This document shows positions 50,577 to 60,505 of a stretch of DNA of 64,000 nucleotides, piece after piece. The position numbers and the translations under genes were made by a program. The stretch is from the NCBI RefSeq assembly GCF_900111885.1, contig NZ_FOKG01000029.1:1-64000 (forward strand). The letters run 5' to 3'. A model generated the notes under the pieces. The model made no database searches, had not been told where the DNA came from, and saw only the letters and a list, made by a program, of their open reading frames with translations. Origin of the DNA: Amycolatopsis marina (GTDB taxonomy: Bacteria > Actinomycetota > Actinomycetes > Mycobacteriales > Pseudonocardiaceae). The number at the start of each line of letters is the position of its first letter. The first letter of the stretch is position 1.

Positions 50577-51206
50577 TCACGAGCCCCCCTTCAAAGTCGC
50601 GATGACCTGCTCGGCCACCCGAACTGCGTCCGGGCATGCCTGGTCCGGTTCCTTGTCATAACCTGCTGCTGTAACTGAAAAAGTCAGATCGTCCTTGATT
50701 CCGACAGCGAGGTTGCAAACACCCGAATCCCGCAAATCGGACGCGTCGTGGTAAGCAGCCGGGTAACTCGATACCGAGAAAGGCTCCCAGAACGAAAACT
50801 GGCCTCGCTGGTAGGCGTCATAGAGCCCTTGCAAACCGCCAAGCCCATTCTTCTGATTCCCGGTTTGAACGTTGACATCCAAGCCTTTAATTGAATCCGG
50901 CACGGTCCATACACATCCGGGACCCGCAAGCTCGGCCGAACTGCTGTCCTTTCCGGTATCAGGCCTCCCCTCTTTAGGGAAGCCAAGACTCGCCACAAAG
51001 TCCTGCGGGACCAAGCTGCAAGGATTCTCAAGGTAGGTCGAGATGTCTAGCGGCACGCCCACCCTAGGCACGCTGCCACCAGCGTCTGCCCCTGCAGTTG
51101 ACTGTCGCACAGTAGGCGTTCCCGGCTCCTCGCCGGAACAAGCCCCAACCAATGCGAAGCAAACGCCAGCGACCAGCAAGGAAAGCGACACTCGTGTGAG
51201 CCTCAT
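50577..51206 (-). CDS. DUF3558 family lipoprotein
   Basis: A 209-residue lipoprotein. The signal ends in lipobox LVGAC (LLVAGVCFALVGACSG). The DUF3558 pattern follows: LDISTYLENPCSLVPQDFVASLGFP, GPGCVWTV and VCNLAVGI, with disulfide-type cysteines. Such proteins commonly accompany type VII secretion genes in Pseudonocardiaceae. It overlaps the WXG-type gene start (four bases) and is one base from the PPE-like gene. Its G+C is visibly lower than that of its neighbours. Confidence 0.87.
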   Translation of the reverse strand: MRLTRVSLSLLVAGVCFALVGACSGEEPGTPTVRQSTAGADAGGSVPRVGVPLDISTYLENPCSLVPQDFVASLGFPKEGRPDTGKDSSSAELAGPGCVWTVPDSIKGLDVNVQTGNQKNGLGGLQGLYDAYQRGQFSFWEPFSVSSYPAAYHDASDLRDSGVCNLAVGIKDDLTFSVTAAGYDKEPDQACPDAVRVAEQVIATLKGGS

Positions 51207-51640
51207 ACGTTGAACGACCCGCCGACGGCCTGAAACGGATTGGAGTTCTCTTCGTCCTTGGCTTCAATCCCGGCTTTAGCCGTCTCGAGCTTCTCGACAA
51301 AATTTTGAATGTATGCGAGCATCGAGACGTTGGACTCCAACAGCGATCTGAGACTTTCCTGCAGGTCTCCGACAAACGTGCCACTCGGGTCGTCTCCAGA
51401 TGGCGGAATCGCCATCTCCAACATGTCCCTTATCGCGTCGCGGTCACCGACGACATCGTCCCTCAACGCCTTCCACTTGCTGATGACGCTGTCGATCTCG
51501 TCGGGGTCGAACTCCCACGAGGCGTTGCCGGCCGGTCCCAGCGTCGCGCCCGCGGCGATACCGCCGACCGCGCCTCCGAAAACCTTCTGCACCTGCTCAG
51601 TGGCGGTAACACCCGTCCAGAAGCCGCTCGCCTCGGCCAT
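51203..51640 (-). CDS. WXG100-like helical protein
   Basis: A 145-residue helical protein with ATG 51640 preceded by GGGGAGAG. The N-terminus contains FGGAVGGIAAGATLGPAGNASWEFDPDEIDSVISKW, then long amphipathic helices (ALRDDVVGDRDAIRDML and LESNVSMLAYIQNFVEKLETA). It looks like the small ESX-type partner of the operon. A strict W-X-G turn is missing, so family membership is inferred from context and helix pattern. Confidence 0.7.
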   Translation of the reverse strand: MAEASGFWTGVTATEQVQKVFGGAVGGIAAGATLGPAGNASWEFDPDEIDSVISKWKALRDDVVGDRDAIRDMLEMAIPPSGDDPSGTFVGDLQESLRSLLESNVSMLAYIQNFVEKLETAKAGIEAKDEENSNPFQAVGGSFNV

Positions 51641-51728
51641 CAACTCTCCCCGTAGCCCGTGCGTAACCATCCGCCACATGAGGGTAGCCGAACTCGCAGC
51701 TCAGGTGGTCCAGAACCACCAGACTGCA

Positions 51729-52619
51729 CTACCTCACATGTGCAAGGACGTACCGAACGACCTTCTGCGCGTCGTGCTCCACGGACTCCTGCCTCGCGCC
51801 ACCGTCGAAGTATTCGACCTCGATCAGCACGTTTTCGTGACGCACCGCGCAAGTGACCTGTCCCTCGTCGGAACCGGTCTCCAGCCTGTGCAACATCGCC
51901 GAGTCAGTTCCCGCGACCTCAAATGGCTCCCACCCGAGGCTCGCCACGTACTTCTGATCGAAGAAGTGCGTGGCTGCGACGACGGCTTGCTGTTCAGAGC
52001 GGCCCTCGTGCGCGTGCATCAGATCAATCTCCACTGCGAGACGGCGAACCGGACCGCCCCGGTCGTGGCCAGGCACGTTCGGCACCCCGGTCCAGGAGCA
52101 GCCCAGCTGCTCGAAACCGTTCCTGACCGACCGGCTGTCGCGCTGGTGGGCGATGTTGTCCTGGAGCAGGTCAACCAGAAGCTGCTCAGACGCGAAACCG
52201 CAGCCGTTTTCCGGTACCGCCTCCACGTACCCGCCCTGAACAACTGACGCACCGCCGGAAGGAGGCGCCGACAACCCGGCAGCGATCCCCTCCGATATGT
52301 CCTCATCTGGCACGTCGCAACCCGTCAGACACACGGCCGCCGCGAAAAGCCCCGCGAGACGGAGGCGGCCACTGCCCGACGGTGGATCAGCTTCGGGTGG
52401 CGTCCGCAGGATGCAGGCCGAACAACGCGGGTGCCGAGCGAGCCTGCCCGACGGGTCATTGCCGTAGAGCGGGAAGCAACGTGCTCCACATACCGCGATG
52501 AACTCGCGACCGTACGGGCCCTCGACGGTCTCGGCGTCGGGCAGGACGAAGTGAGCCGGAGCGGTAGGTCCGGCGTGCAGGGAGACACCGGGCATCCAAC
52601 CGGCGGCGGGAACTGACAT
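51729..52619 (-). CDS. Fusion of a small Cys4 protein and a lipoprotein-like domain
   Basis: A 296-residue protein. Residues 1-75 (from MSVPAAGWMPGVS) resemble short Pseudonocardiaceae proteins and carry CGARC and, 18 residues later, CSAC, a zinc-knuckle arrangement. Residues 83-103 look like a lipoprotein signal (RLRLAGLFAAAVCLTGC). The rest resembles DUF3558 lipoproteins (ENGCGFASEQLLVDLLQ, LGCSWTGVP). No start codon is found directly before the lipoprotein-like part, so either this is a real fusion or the sequence holds an altered gene junction. It is upstream of the WXG-type gene in the same direction, 88 bp apart. Confidence 0.7.
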   Translation of the reverse strand: MSVPAAGWMPGVSLHAGPTAPAHFVLPDAETVEGPYGREFIAVCGARCFPLYGNDPSGRLARHPRCSACILRTPPEADPPSGSGRLRLAGLFAAAVCLTGCDVPDEDISEGIAAGLSAPPSGGASVVQGGYVEAVPENGCGFASEQLLVDLLQDNIAHQRDSRSVRNGFEQLGCSWTGVPNVPGHDRGGPVRRLAVEIDLMHAHEGRSEQQAVVAATHFFDQKYVASLGWEPFEVAGTDSAMLHRLETGSDEGQVTCAVRHENVLIEVEYFDGGARQESVEHDAQKVVRYVLAHVR

Positions 52620-52763
52620 GACGGCCACAGTCGAGTAAAGAGACCGCGCGTGCAATCTCTGGATCGTGAAAATTACATAGAAGCCACTATCGTGTGACTG
52701 CGACGCTTACAGGCAGCTCGATAAGCTCGGAAAGTCAGCGGTTTCGCCACTCCGGAGGTCAAT

Positions 52764-53624
52764 GTGCCCGACCCTTACCGCCCGAGCATCCGTCTGCGCA
52801 GGATTGCCCGAACCCTGCGCGAGTGGCGGGTTCCCACGGGTCTGCAGAGCGGAGAGGTTGCGGCCAAGGCCGGGTGGTCCACCGCCAAACAGTCACGACT
52901 GGAGAACGCGACCCAACCGATCACGCCAGCCGACGTGATGACCCTGGCTCTGCTCTACGACATCGCCGAACCTGTCCGCGACAAGGTCTTCCGGGCCACG
53001 CTCGCAGCACAGGAACGCGGCTGGTGGGAGCAGATCGAGAAGGAGGCGCTGGCCGAAGACGTTCTCTCGTACGTCGAACTGGAAAGCGAGGCCAGCAAGG
53101 TATGCGTGTTCAAGGTTGATTTGATACCAGGCCTTCTACAGACTTCCGAGTACGCTGCGGCGATCAGTCACGCGTTTCTGCCTGCAGCATCAGAAGAACT
53201 GGTGCGCCATCGCGTTAACGCCCGGATGAAGCGGCAGACCCGCGTGGAGGATGGCCACCCGGTGCACGTAGAAGCGATCGTCACCGAGGCCGCGTTACGC
53301 GTAATCGTTGGCGGTCCTGGCGTGATGCGACGACAACTGGGCAGGTTGGTATCCCTCTCATCCCTGCCGAACATCGACTTGCGAGTCATCGCAGCCAACT
53401 CCGGTGCCTACCCCGCAATGGGTACGCCGTTCAGCATCCTGTCGTTCGCCAGTGAAGAACCAGACGTGGGCTATGTCGAACTGGTGGACAAGGGCGTCTA
53501 TCTGGAGGCGGCGGAGAACGTCGAGACGTATACGCTGAACTTCGCAGGCTTGCAGGAAGTGGCATTGAGCCCGGTTGACTCGGTCGAGCTCATTTCTACC
53601 ATCGGGAGCAGCCTGGAAGACTGA
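52764..53624 (+). CDS. XRE-family regulator with DUF5753 domain
   Basis: A 286-residue protein. Residues about 10-75 are an XRE helix-turn-helix (LRRIARTLREWRVPTGLQSGEVAAKAGWSTAKQSRLENA). The rest is a DUF5753 ligand/partner domain (ERGWWEQIEKEAL, YVELESEASKV, PGLLQTSEYA, VYLEAAENVETY). GGAGG precedes the GTG start. A DUF397 gene follows 17 bp downstream, the standard pair in actinobacteria; Streptomyces Scr-type pairs of this kind have been described as antibiotic-regulating, toxin-antitoxin-like modules. Confidence 0.92.
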   Translation: MPDPYRPSIRLRRIARTLREWRVPTGLQSGEVAAKAGWSTAKQSRLENATQPITPADVMTLALLYDIAEPVRDKVFRATLAAQERGWWEQIEKEALAEDVLSYVELESEASKVCVFKVDLIPGLLQTSEYAAAISHAFLPAASEELVRHRVNARMKRQTRVEDGHPVHVEAIVTEAALRVIVGGPGVMRRQLGRLVSLSSLPNIDLRVIAANSGAYPAMGTPFSILSFASEEPDVGYVELVDKGVYLEAAENVETYTLNFAGLQEVALSPVDSVELISTIGSSLED

Positions 53625-53641
53625 CACGAGTGGAGTGAGCG

Positions 53642-53839
53642 ATGCCCGCCGCCGATCTGACCAATGCCACGTGGCGCAAGAGCAGCCGGAGCAACGGCGG
53701 CGGCAACGAGTGTGTCGAGATCGCCTCGCTCACCAGCGGCGCAGCGGTCCGGGACTCCAAAGACCCCGGGGCAGGAGCACTCGTGCTCACCCCGTGCGCT
53801 TGGGACAGCCTCCGTGCCGCCGTACGTCAGGTGGGCTGA
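53642..53839 (+). CDS. DUF397 protein
   Basis: A 65-residue member of the DUF397 family. The core WRKSSRSNGGGNECVEIA, then VRDSKDPGAGALVL and WDSLRAAVRQ, is diagnostic. GGAG precedes the ATG. It pairs with the upstream XRE-DUF5753 gene, which may bind or be controlled by it. It overlaps the end of the convergent XRE-cupin gene by 13 bp. Confidence 0.93.
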   Translation: MPAADLTNATWRKSSRSNGGGNECVEIASLTSGAAVRDSKDPGAGALVLTPCAWDSLRAAVRQVG

Positions 53840-54411
53840 TAGCGGGCCCTGACATGGAAGCGTTCGCCCTGGGGGCCGAGGATGCTGAGGTACTCGACCG
53901 GCTGTGAGTCGGCGTTGCCGAACCAGTGCGGGAGGTGCGTGTCGAACTCGGCGACCTCTCCCGCGTTGAGGACGAGGTCCCGGTCACCAAGCACTAGGCG
54001 CAGTCTCCCGTTGAGGACGTACAGCCAGTGGTAACCCTCGTGCGAACGGGGATCCGGTTCGAGATCGTTCGGACCGGCGGGGAGGATCTGCTTGAACGCC
54101 TGCAGGCCGCCGGGTTTGCGGGTCAGCGGGATGACGGTCATGCCGTTGTGGACGGTCGGCCGCGGATAGACTCGCGGGTCGCCACTGGCCGGAGCGCCGA
54201 CAAGCTCGTCGAGCGGCACCCGGTACGCCTTGGCCAGCGGAAGCAATAGTTCCAGTCCCGGCTTTCGGTGCCCGGACTCCAGTCTGGACAACGTGCTGAC
54301 CGGAATACCAGTGGTCTCCGACAGCGCGGTGAGGGTGGCTCCGCTGCGGCGGCGCAACTCACGCAGTCGTGGTCCGACCGCGTCGAGCACGGCTTCGAAG
54401 TCTTCACTCAT
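53827..54411 (-). CDS. XRE-cupin transcriptional regulator
   Basis: A 194-residue regulator. An XRE helix-turn-helix at about 12-70 (LRELRRRSGATLTALSETTGIPVSTLSRLESGHRKPGL) is followed by a cupin domain at about 110-185 (GYHWLYVLNGRLRLVLGDRDLVLNAGEVAEFDTHLPHWFGN). The cupin has His residues that may bind metal or ligand. ATG 54411 gives MSEDFEAVLDAVG. It is divergent from the oxidoreductase gene with only 89 bp between them, and the TTTGCA-N5-TGCAAA palindrome lies there, so it is the probable regulator of that gene. Confidence 0.9.
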   Translation of the reverse strand: MSEDFEAVLDAVGPRLRELRRRSGATLTALSETTGIPVSTLSRLESGHRKPGLELLLPLAKAYRVPLDELVGAPASGDPRVYPRPTVHNGMTVIPLTRKPGGLQAFKQILPAGPNDLEPDPRSHEGYHWLYVLNGRLRLVLGDRDLVLNAGEVAEFDTHLPHWFGNADSQPVEYLSILGPQGERFHVRARYQPT

Positions 54412-54431
54412 GCCCCCACTGTGCCCGCGTT

Positions 54432-54448
54432 TTTGCACTTTCTGCAAA
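54432..54448. promoter_or_regulatory. Operator candidate between XRE-cupin and oxidoreductase genes
   Basis: TTTGCA-CTTTC-TGCAAA is a perfect 6-bp inverted repeat in the 89-bp divergent gap. It probably binds the XRE-cupin regulator. Confidence 0.5.
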
Positions 54449-54500
54449 GAACATTGCCGGTTCGTCACCGACGAGGGCAAGTTGGGCGCAGGAGGTGGTC

Positions 54501-55475
54501 ATGATGACCCAACAGTCAGAATCCGGCCCCGCCGACCGGTATGACGTGATTGTTGTCGGCGGTGGACCGGCGGGATTGAGCGCGGCGCTCATGCTGGGCC
54601 GTGCTCGACGATCGGTGCTGGTCATCGACAGCGGTCAGCCCCGCAACGCACCGGCAGCACACATTCACGGGTTCCTCTCCCGGGACGGCACCCCGCCTGA
54701 TCACCTCCTCGAGGTGGGGCGGCAGGAAGTCGTCGGCTACGGCGGCGAAGTCACGCCAGGCCAGGTGCGGTCCGCGGCCAACGAAGGAGACCAGTTCGCG
54801 ATCGAACTCGACACGGGGCACACCGTGCGAGCACGGCGCCTGCTCGTGACCACCGGGATCGTCGACGAACTGCCGGACATTCCCGGTCTGGCATCTCGAT
54901 GGGGGCGCGACGTGCTGCACTGCCCGTACTGCCACGGCTGGGAAGTCCGCGACGAGCCGATCGGCGTCCTGGCCACCAGCCCGATGAGCGTGCACCAGGC
55001 TCTGCTGTTTCGCCAGTGGACCGAAAACCTCACCCTGCTGCTGCACACCGGCCCCGCCCCCGCCCACGAGGAGGCCGAGCAGTTGGCCGCACGCGGTATC
55101 GCGTGTGTGTCCGGCGAAGTTTCCCGTGTGGAGGTCACCGACGAGCAACTCAGCGGCGTCCGCCTGCGCACCGGCGAGCTGGTCCCACTCCGTGCGCTGG
55201 CCGTGGCACCCCGAGCCGTTCCGCGGGCAGCGGTACTGGAGACACTCGGGCTGGCGTCCACCCCGCACCCTTCGGGGCTCGGTGAGCACATCGCCACCGA
55301 CTCGACCGGTCTCACCCCGGAACCAGGCGTCTGGGTCGCGGGCAACGTCACGGATCCCATGGCGAACGTGCTCACCGCAGCCGCCTCCGGTGCCACCGCC
55401 GCAGGCGCGATCAACGCCGACCTGATCGCCGAGGAAACCCGCCGCGCCGTGCAGGCGCGGCGCCATGGACTCTGA
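54501..55475 (+). CDS. FAD/NAD(P)-dependent dithiol oxidoreductase (thioredoxin reductase-like)
   Basis: A 324-residue flavoprotein. FAD motif VIVVGGGPAGLSAALMLGRARRSVLVID is near residue 15, the second dinucleotide region in the middle, and the FAD-closing motif GVWVAGNVTDP near the C-terminus. The redox cysteines are in HCPYCHGWE. CxxCHG is the pattern of dithiol oxidases such as GliT and HlmI, which turn thiols of dithiol drugs into disulfides, whereas true thioredoxin reductases have CATC-like motifs. AGGAGG lies 5 nt before the ATG. A methyltransferase gene follows 18 bp downstream. Substrate specificity is inference. Confidence 0.88.
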   Translation: MMTQQSESGPADRYDVIVVGGGPAGLSAALMLGRARRSVLVIDSGQPRNAPAAHIHGFLSRDGTPPDHLLEVGRQEVVGYGGEVTPGQVRSAANEGDQFAIELDTGHTVRARRLLVTTGIVDELPDIPGLASRWGRDVLHCPYCHGWEVRDEPIGVLATSPMSVHQALLFRQWTENLTLLLHTGPAPAHEEAEQLAARGIACVSGEVSRVEVTDEQLSGVRLRTGELVPLRALAVAPRAVPRAAVLETLGLASTPHPSGLGEHIATDSTGLTPEPGVWVAGNVTDPMANVLTAAASGATAAGAINADLIAEETRRAVQARRHGL

Positions 55476-55493
55476 CCACGGAGGCAAGAACGT

Positions 55494-56096
55494 ATGGACG
55501 CACAGTTCTGGGACGAGAGATATCGCAGCAGTGACCAACTCTTCAGTGGCGGCCCCAACGGGGTGCTCGTCACCGAGACCGCCGACCTGCCACCAGGTCA
55601 GGCACTCGACGTCGGCTGCGGTGAAGGCGGCGACGCGCTCTGGCTGGCCAGACGCGGTTGGCGAGTCACCGCGGTCGACATATCCCAGGTCGCGTTGCGG
55701 CGGGCCGCCGCAACAGCCACGGACGTCGCCGACCGCGTGGCGTGGACACGCGGCGACCTGACCGCAACGCTCCCACCTGCGGCAGCGTTCGACCTGGTGT
55801 CAGTCCAGTACTTCCCGCTCCGGCGCCAGCGGGACGACACCGCGCTGCGCGGCCTCCTGGCCGCCGTGGCGCCCGGCGGCACCCTGCTGTTCGCCAGCCA
55901 CGACGTCGCCGACCTGCCACCGGGCCAGGAGCGTGGCTTCGACCCGGACGACTACTACCGGCCCGACGACATCGTCAGGCTCCTCGATGACAGCTGGACC
56001 GTCCTGGTCAACGAAACCCGGCCACGAACCGCCCCCGCGCCCGCGGGCACGCACCACCTTCACGACATCGTCCTGCGGGCACAACGCGGGCGGTAA
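55494..56096 (+). CDS. Class I SAM-dependent methyltransferase (TehB/thiol methyltransferase-like)
   Basis: A 200-residue enzyme. It begins with FWDERYRSSDQLFSGGPN, then SAM motif I LDVGCGEGGDALWLARRGW, the acidic residue in VDISQVALRRA and the post-I region. The layout fits thiopurine/tellurite-type methyltransferases. GGAGG is well placed upstream. It is in one operon with the CPYC oxidoreductase, so a joint role on thiols is plausible but not shown by the sequence. Confidence 0.9.
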   Translation: MDAQFWDERYRSSDQLFSGGPNGVLVTETADLPPGQALDVGCGEGGDALWLARRGWRVTAVDISQVALRRAAATATDVADRVAWTRGDLTATLPPAAAFDLVSVQYFPLRRQRDDTALRGLLAAVAPGGTLLFASHDVADLPPGQERGFDPDDYYRPDDIVRLLDDSWTVLVNETRPRTAPAPAGTHHLHDIVLRAQRGR

Positions 56097-56102
56097 TGGG
56101 CC

Positions 56103-56498
56103 TCACGACGGCCGGAGACTCGGGAACAGGACCTCAAGTTCGGCGAGTGTCTCCGGCACGGAACTGTGGTGCACGCCCACCATCCCCGCGGCGACCGCGC
56201 CTGCCACGTTCCCGGCCGCGTCGTCCACGAACACGCAGGCGTCCGCGGGCACTCCCAGCCGCTCGGCGGTGAGCAGGAAAACCTCTCGATCCGGCTTGGC
56301 GACCCCGACCTCGCCGGAGTACACCTGCTCGTCGAAGTAGGGCGACAGGCTGCGCCGAACGGACTCACCGCTCGCGGCGTTGGAGAGCAGCGCCGTCCGT
56401 ATCCCCGCGGTTCGGGCCCGTTCGAGCGCGTCCAGCAGCTCCGACGCTCCCACATCGGTCAGCACTCCGGCGTAGTCCAGCACCAGTCCGCGCAGCAC
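56103..56498 (-). CDS. HAD-superfamily hydrolase-like protein
   Basis: A 131-residue HAD domain. Motif I is LVLDYAGVLTD, with the nucleophile Asp8 but Ala10 in place of the usual acid/base Asp. Motif II is ALLSNAA, motif III the Lys of VAKPDREVF, and motif IV FVDDAAGNVAGA. The cap is very short. Without the second Asp a normal phosphatase cycle is doubtful, as in several DxGGV-type relatives. GTG 56498 lies 7 nt behind TAGTGT. It is convergent with the methyltransferase gene. Confidence 0.82.
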   Translation of the reverse strand: MLRGLVLDYAGVLTDVGASELLDALERARTAGIRTALLSNAASGESVRRSLSPYFDEQVYSGEVGVAKPDREVFLLTAERLGVPADACVFVDDAAGNVAGAVAAGMVGVHHSSVPETLAELEVLFPSLRPS

Positions 56499-56505
56499 GC
56501 CGCTC

Positions 56506-56511
56506 ACACTA
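56506..56511 (-). promoter_or_regulatory. -10 element (TAGTGT) for a leaderless start at 56498
   Basis: On the minus strand TAGTGT lies 7 nt before the GTG and no ribosome-binding site intervenes. Confidence 0.5.
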
Positions 56512-56669
56512 GCGACACGCGTCAACGCGGCCGAGCCCCGTCACTGGCAGTGGCCTTACCCGATCGGGGATCACCGACACGAGTGGTCTATGACCGAATC
56601 CGGCCGCCGCTCCCCTCTGTATTACGAGCGACCAATCGTCGCCGACCAGACAGCTTAGGGGGAGTCTGT

Positions 56670-57167
56670 ATGAGATCGCAGCCGATGCGCGGGGGTTTAC
56701 GTCCACTCAGGCGGTTCGAACCGTGGGTGTCGCATCGCGGGGCAATCGAGGTCGTGCACCGCCAGACCCGCAGGCGCCTGCCGGACCGTCCTACGCAGTC
56801 CGCGGAGCCGCCGAAGGACGAGACCAACCCCGCGCCTGCTCTCGATCCGCGGCGCGTGCACACCGTGCTGGCGGCGATCGTCGAGGTCTACGGCGGTAGC
56901 AGACCCGTCGAGCAACTGCGGTCAGCCGTCTCGCGAACGCTGTACCGGCAGATCACCCTCACTCCACGCACCGCCGACGGCGCCCACCTGCGCCTCGTGT
57001 CCATGCGCAGCTGTCGGCCGACCGATCGCGCGCTCGAGGTGAGCGGGCGGGTTCAGGCCGGTGAACGCAACCTCGCCGTTGTCGCCCGCTTCGAGGCGGG
57101 CGACAACGGCTGGCAGTGCGTCTCGTTCACCTTCGTCGGCGTCGGAAACGCCAACTCACGCTCGTGA
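56670..57167 (+). CDS. DUF6459 family protein (Rv3235-like)
   Basis: A 165-residue conserved actinobacterial protein. ATG 56670 is preceded by GGGGGAG. The first 60 residues are basic and Pro-rich; the conserved part is ALDPRRVHTVLAAIVEVYGGSRPVEQLRSAVSRTLYRQI and RLVSMRSCRPTDRALEVSGRV, ending with WQCVSFTFVG. A homologue lies near secA1 in mycobacteria. Its last codons overlap the first copy of the 21-bp repeat at 57150. No biochemical function is known. Confidence 0.8.
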   Translation: MRSQPMRGGLRPLRRFEPWVSHRGAIEVVHRQTRRRLPDRPTQSAEPPKDETNPAPALDPRRVHTVLAAIVEVYGGSRPVEQLRSAVSRTLYRQITLTPRTADGAHLRLVSMRSCRPTDRALEVSGRVQAGERNLAVVARFEAGDNGWQCVSFTFVGVGNANSRS

Positions 57168-57223
57168 ACTGCAAACTCGAGCTCCGGAACCGCAAACTCG
57201 GGCCCGGGAAGTGCCAACTCGGG

Positions 57224-57226
<3 letters not shown>
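57150..57226. repeat. 21-bp tandem repeat joining two convergent genes
   Basis: Three full 21-bp units (57150-57170, 57171-57191, 57192-57212) and a partial one (57213-57226) share GC-AACTC-nGCnC-nGnaa. Unit 1 contains the end of the DUF6459 gene and the partial unit contains the secA stop codon. Confidence 0.75.
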
Positions 57227-60082
<2,856 letters not shown>

Positions 60083-60283
60083 CCGGTCGACCTCACTAGC
60101 TGTATCTGTTCGCGCCCGAGCAGGCGCCGGGCAGCGTGCGGCGGACGCGCCGCAGGCGGACGCGTGCTGGTTCCATCGTAGGGAAGGTGGCTACCGGAGC
60201 GCACGCGCCGTAGGTGGGGCATTCCACCACGGCCTCCGGAACCGCTGTCACAGGGCCTGCTTGCCCTGTCACAGCCCGTTTGA

Positions 60284-60393
60284 GAACCCGTGACGCAATC
60301 GCGTCGCCAGGGCGCCAGCTCCCCCGTGCTGCTGATGTTTTTGCTGCTTGGCGCCCTGCCGCCGAGATTGCGCGCCTTCGGCCTAACGGGTTC
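60284..60393. repeat. Long imperfect inverted repeat, possible structured RNA or MITE remnant
   Basis: The arm 60284-60319 pairs with 60346-60393; the core TTGGCGCCCTG and the outer ACGGGTTC/GAACCCGT match well, with about 10 extra bases in the right arm. CTGTCACAG occurs at 60245, 60266 and 60434 around it. Confidence 0.5.
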
Positions 60394-60443
60394 GCGTAAT
60401 GCGTTTGCGCTGGTGAACTCGGTTCTCGAACCCCTGTCACAGT

Positions 60444-60486
60444 CATCGGCACGGCCCGCACGCGAGGCGTGCGGGCCGTGCCGATG
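60444..60486 (-). terminator. Terminator of hpf, 20-bp perfect stem
   Basis: CATCGGCACGGCCCGCACGC and its exact complement flank a GAG loop, 19 bp behind the hpf stop codon on the minus strand. Confidence 0.85.
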
Positions 60487-60505
60487 CGAGTAGTCGGAAG
60501 CTGGA

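Larger units (their letters stand above)
60083..60505. other. Structured non-coding region between secA and hpf
   Basis: No gene was recognised in these 423 bases. They contain the secA promoter region (TACAGCT about 17 bp before the ATG), three CTGTCACAG repeats, an imperfect long hairpin and the hpf terminator. Confidence 0.6.
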
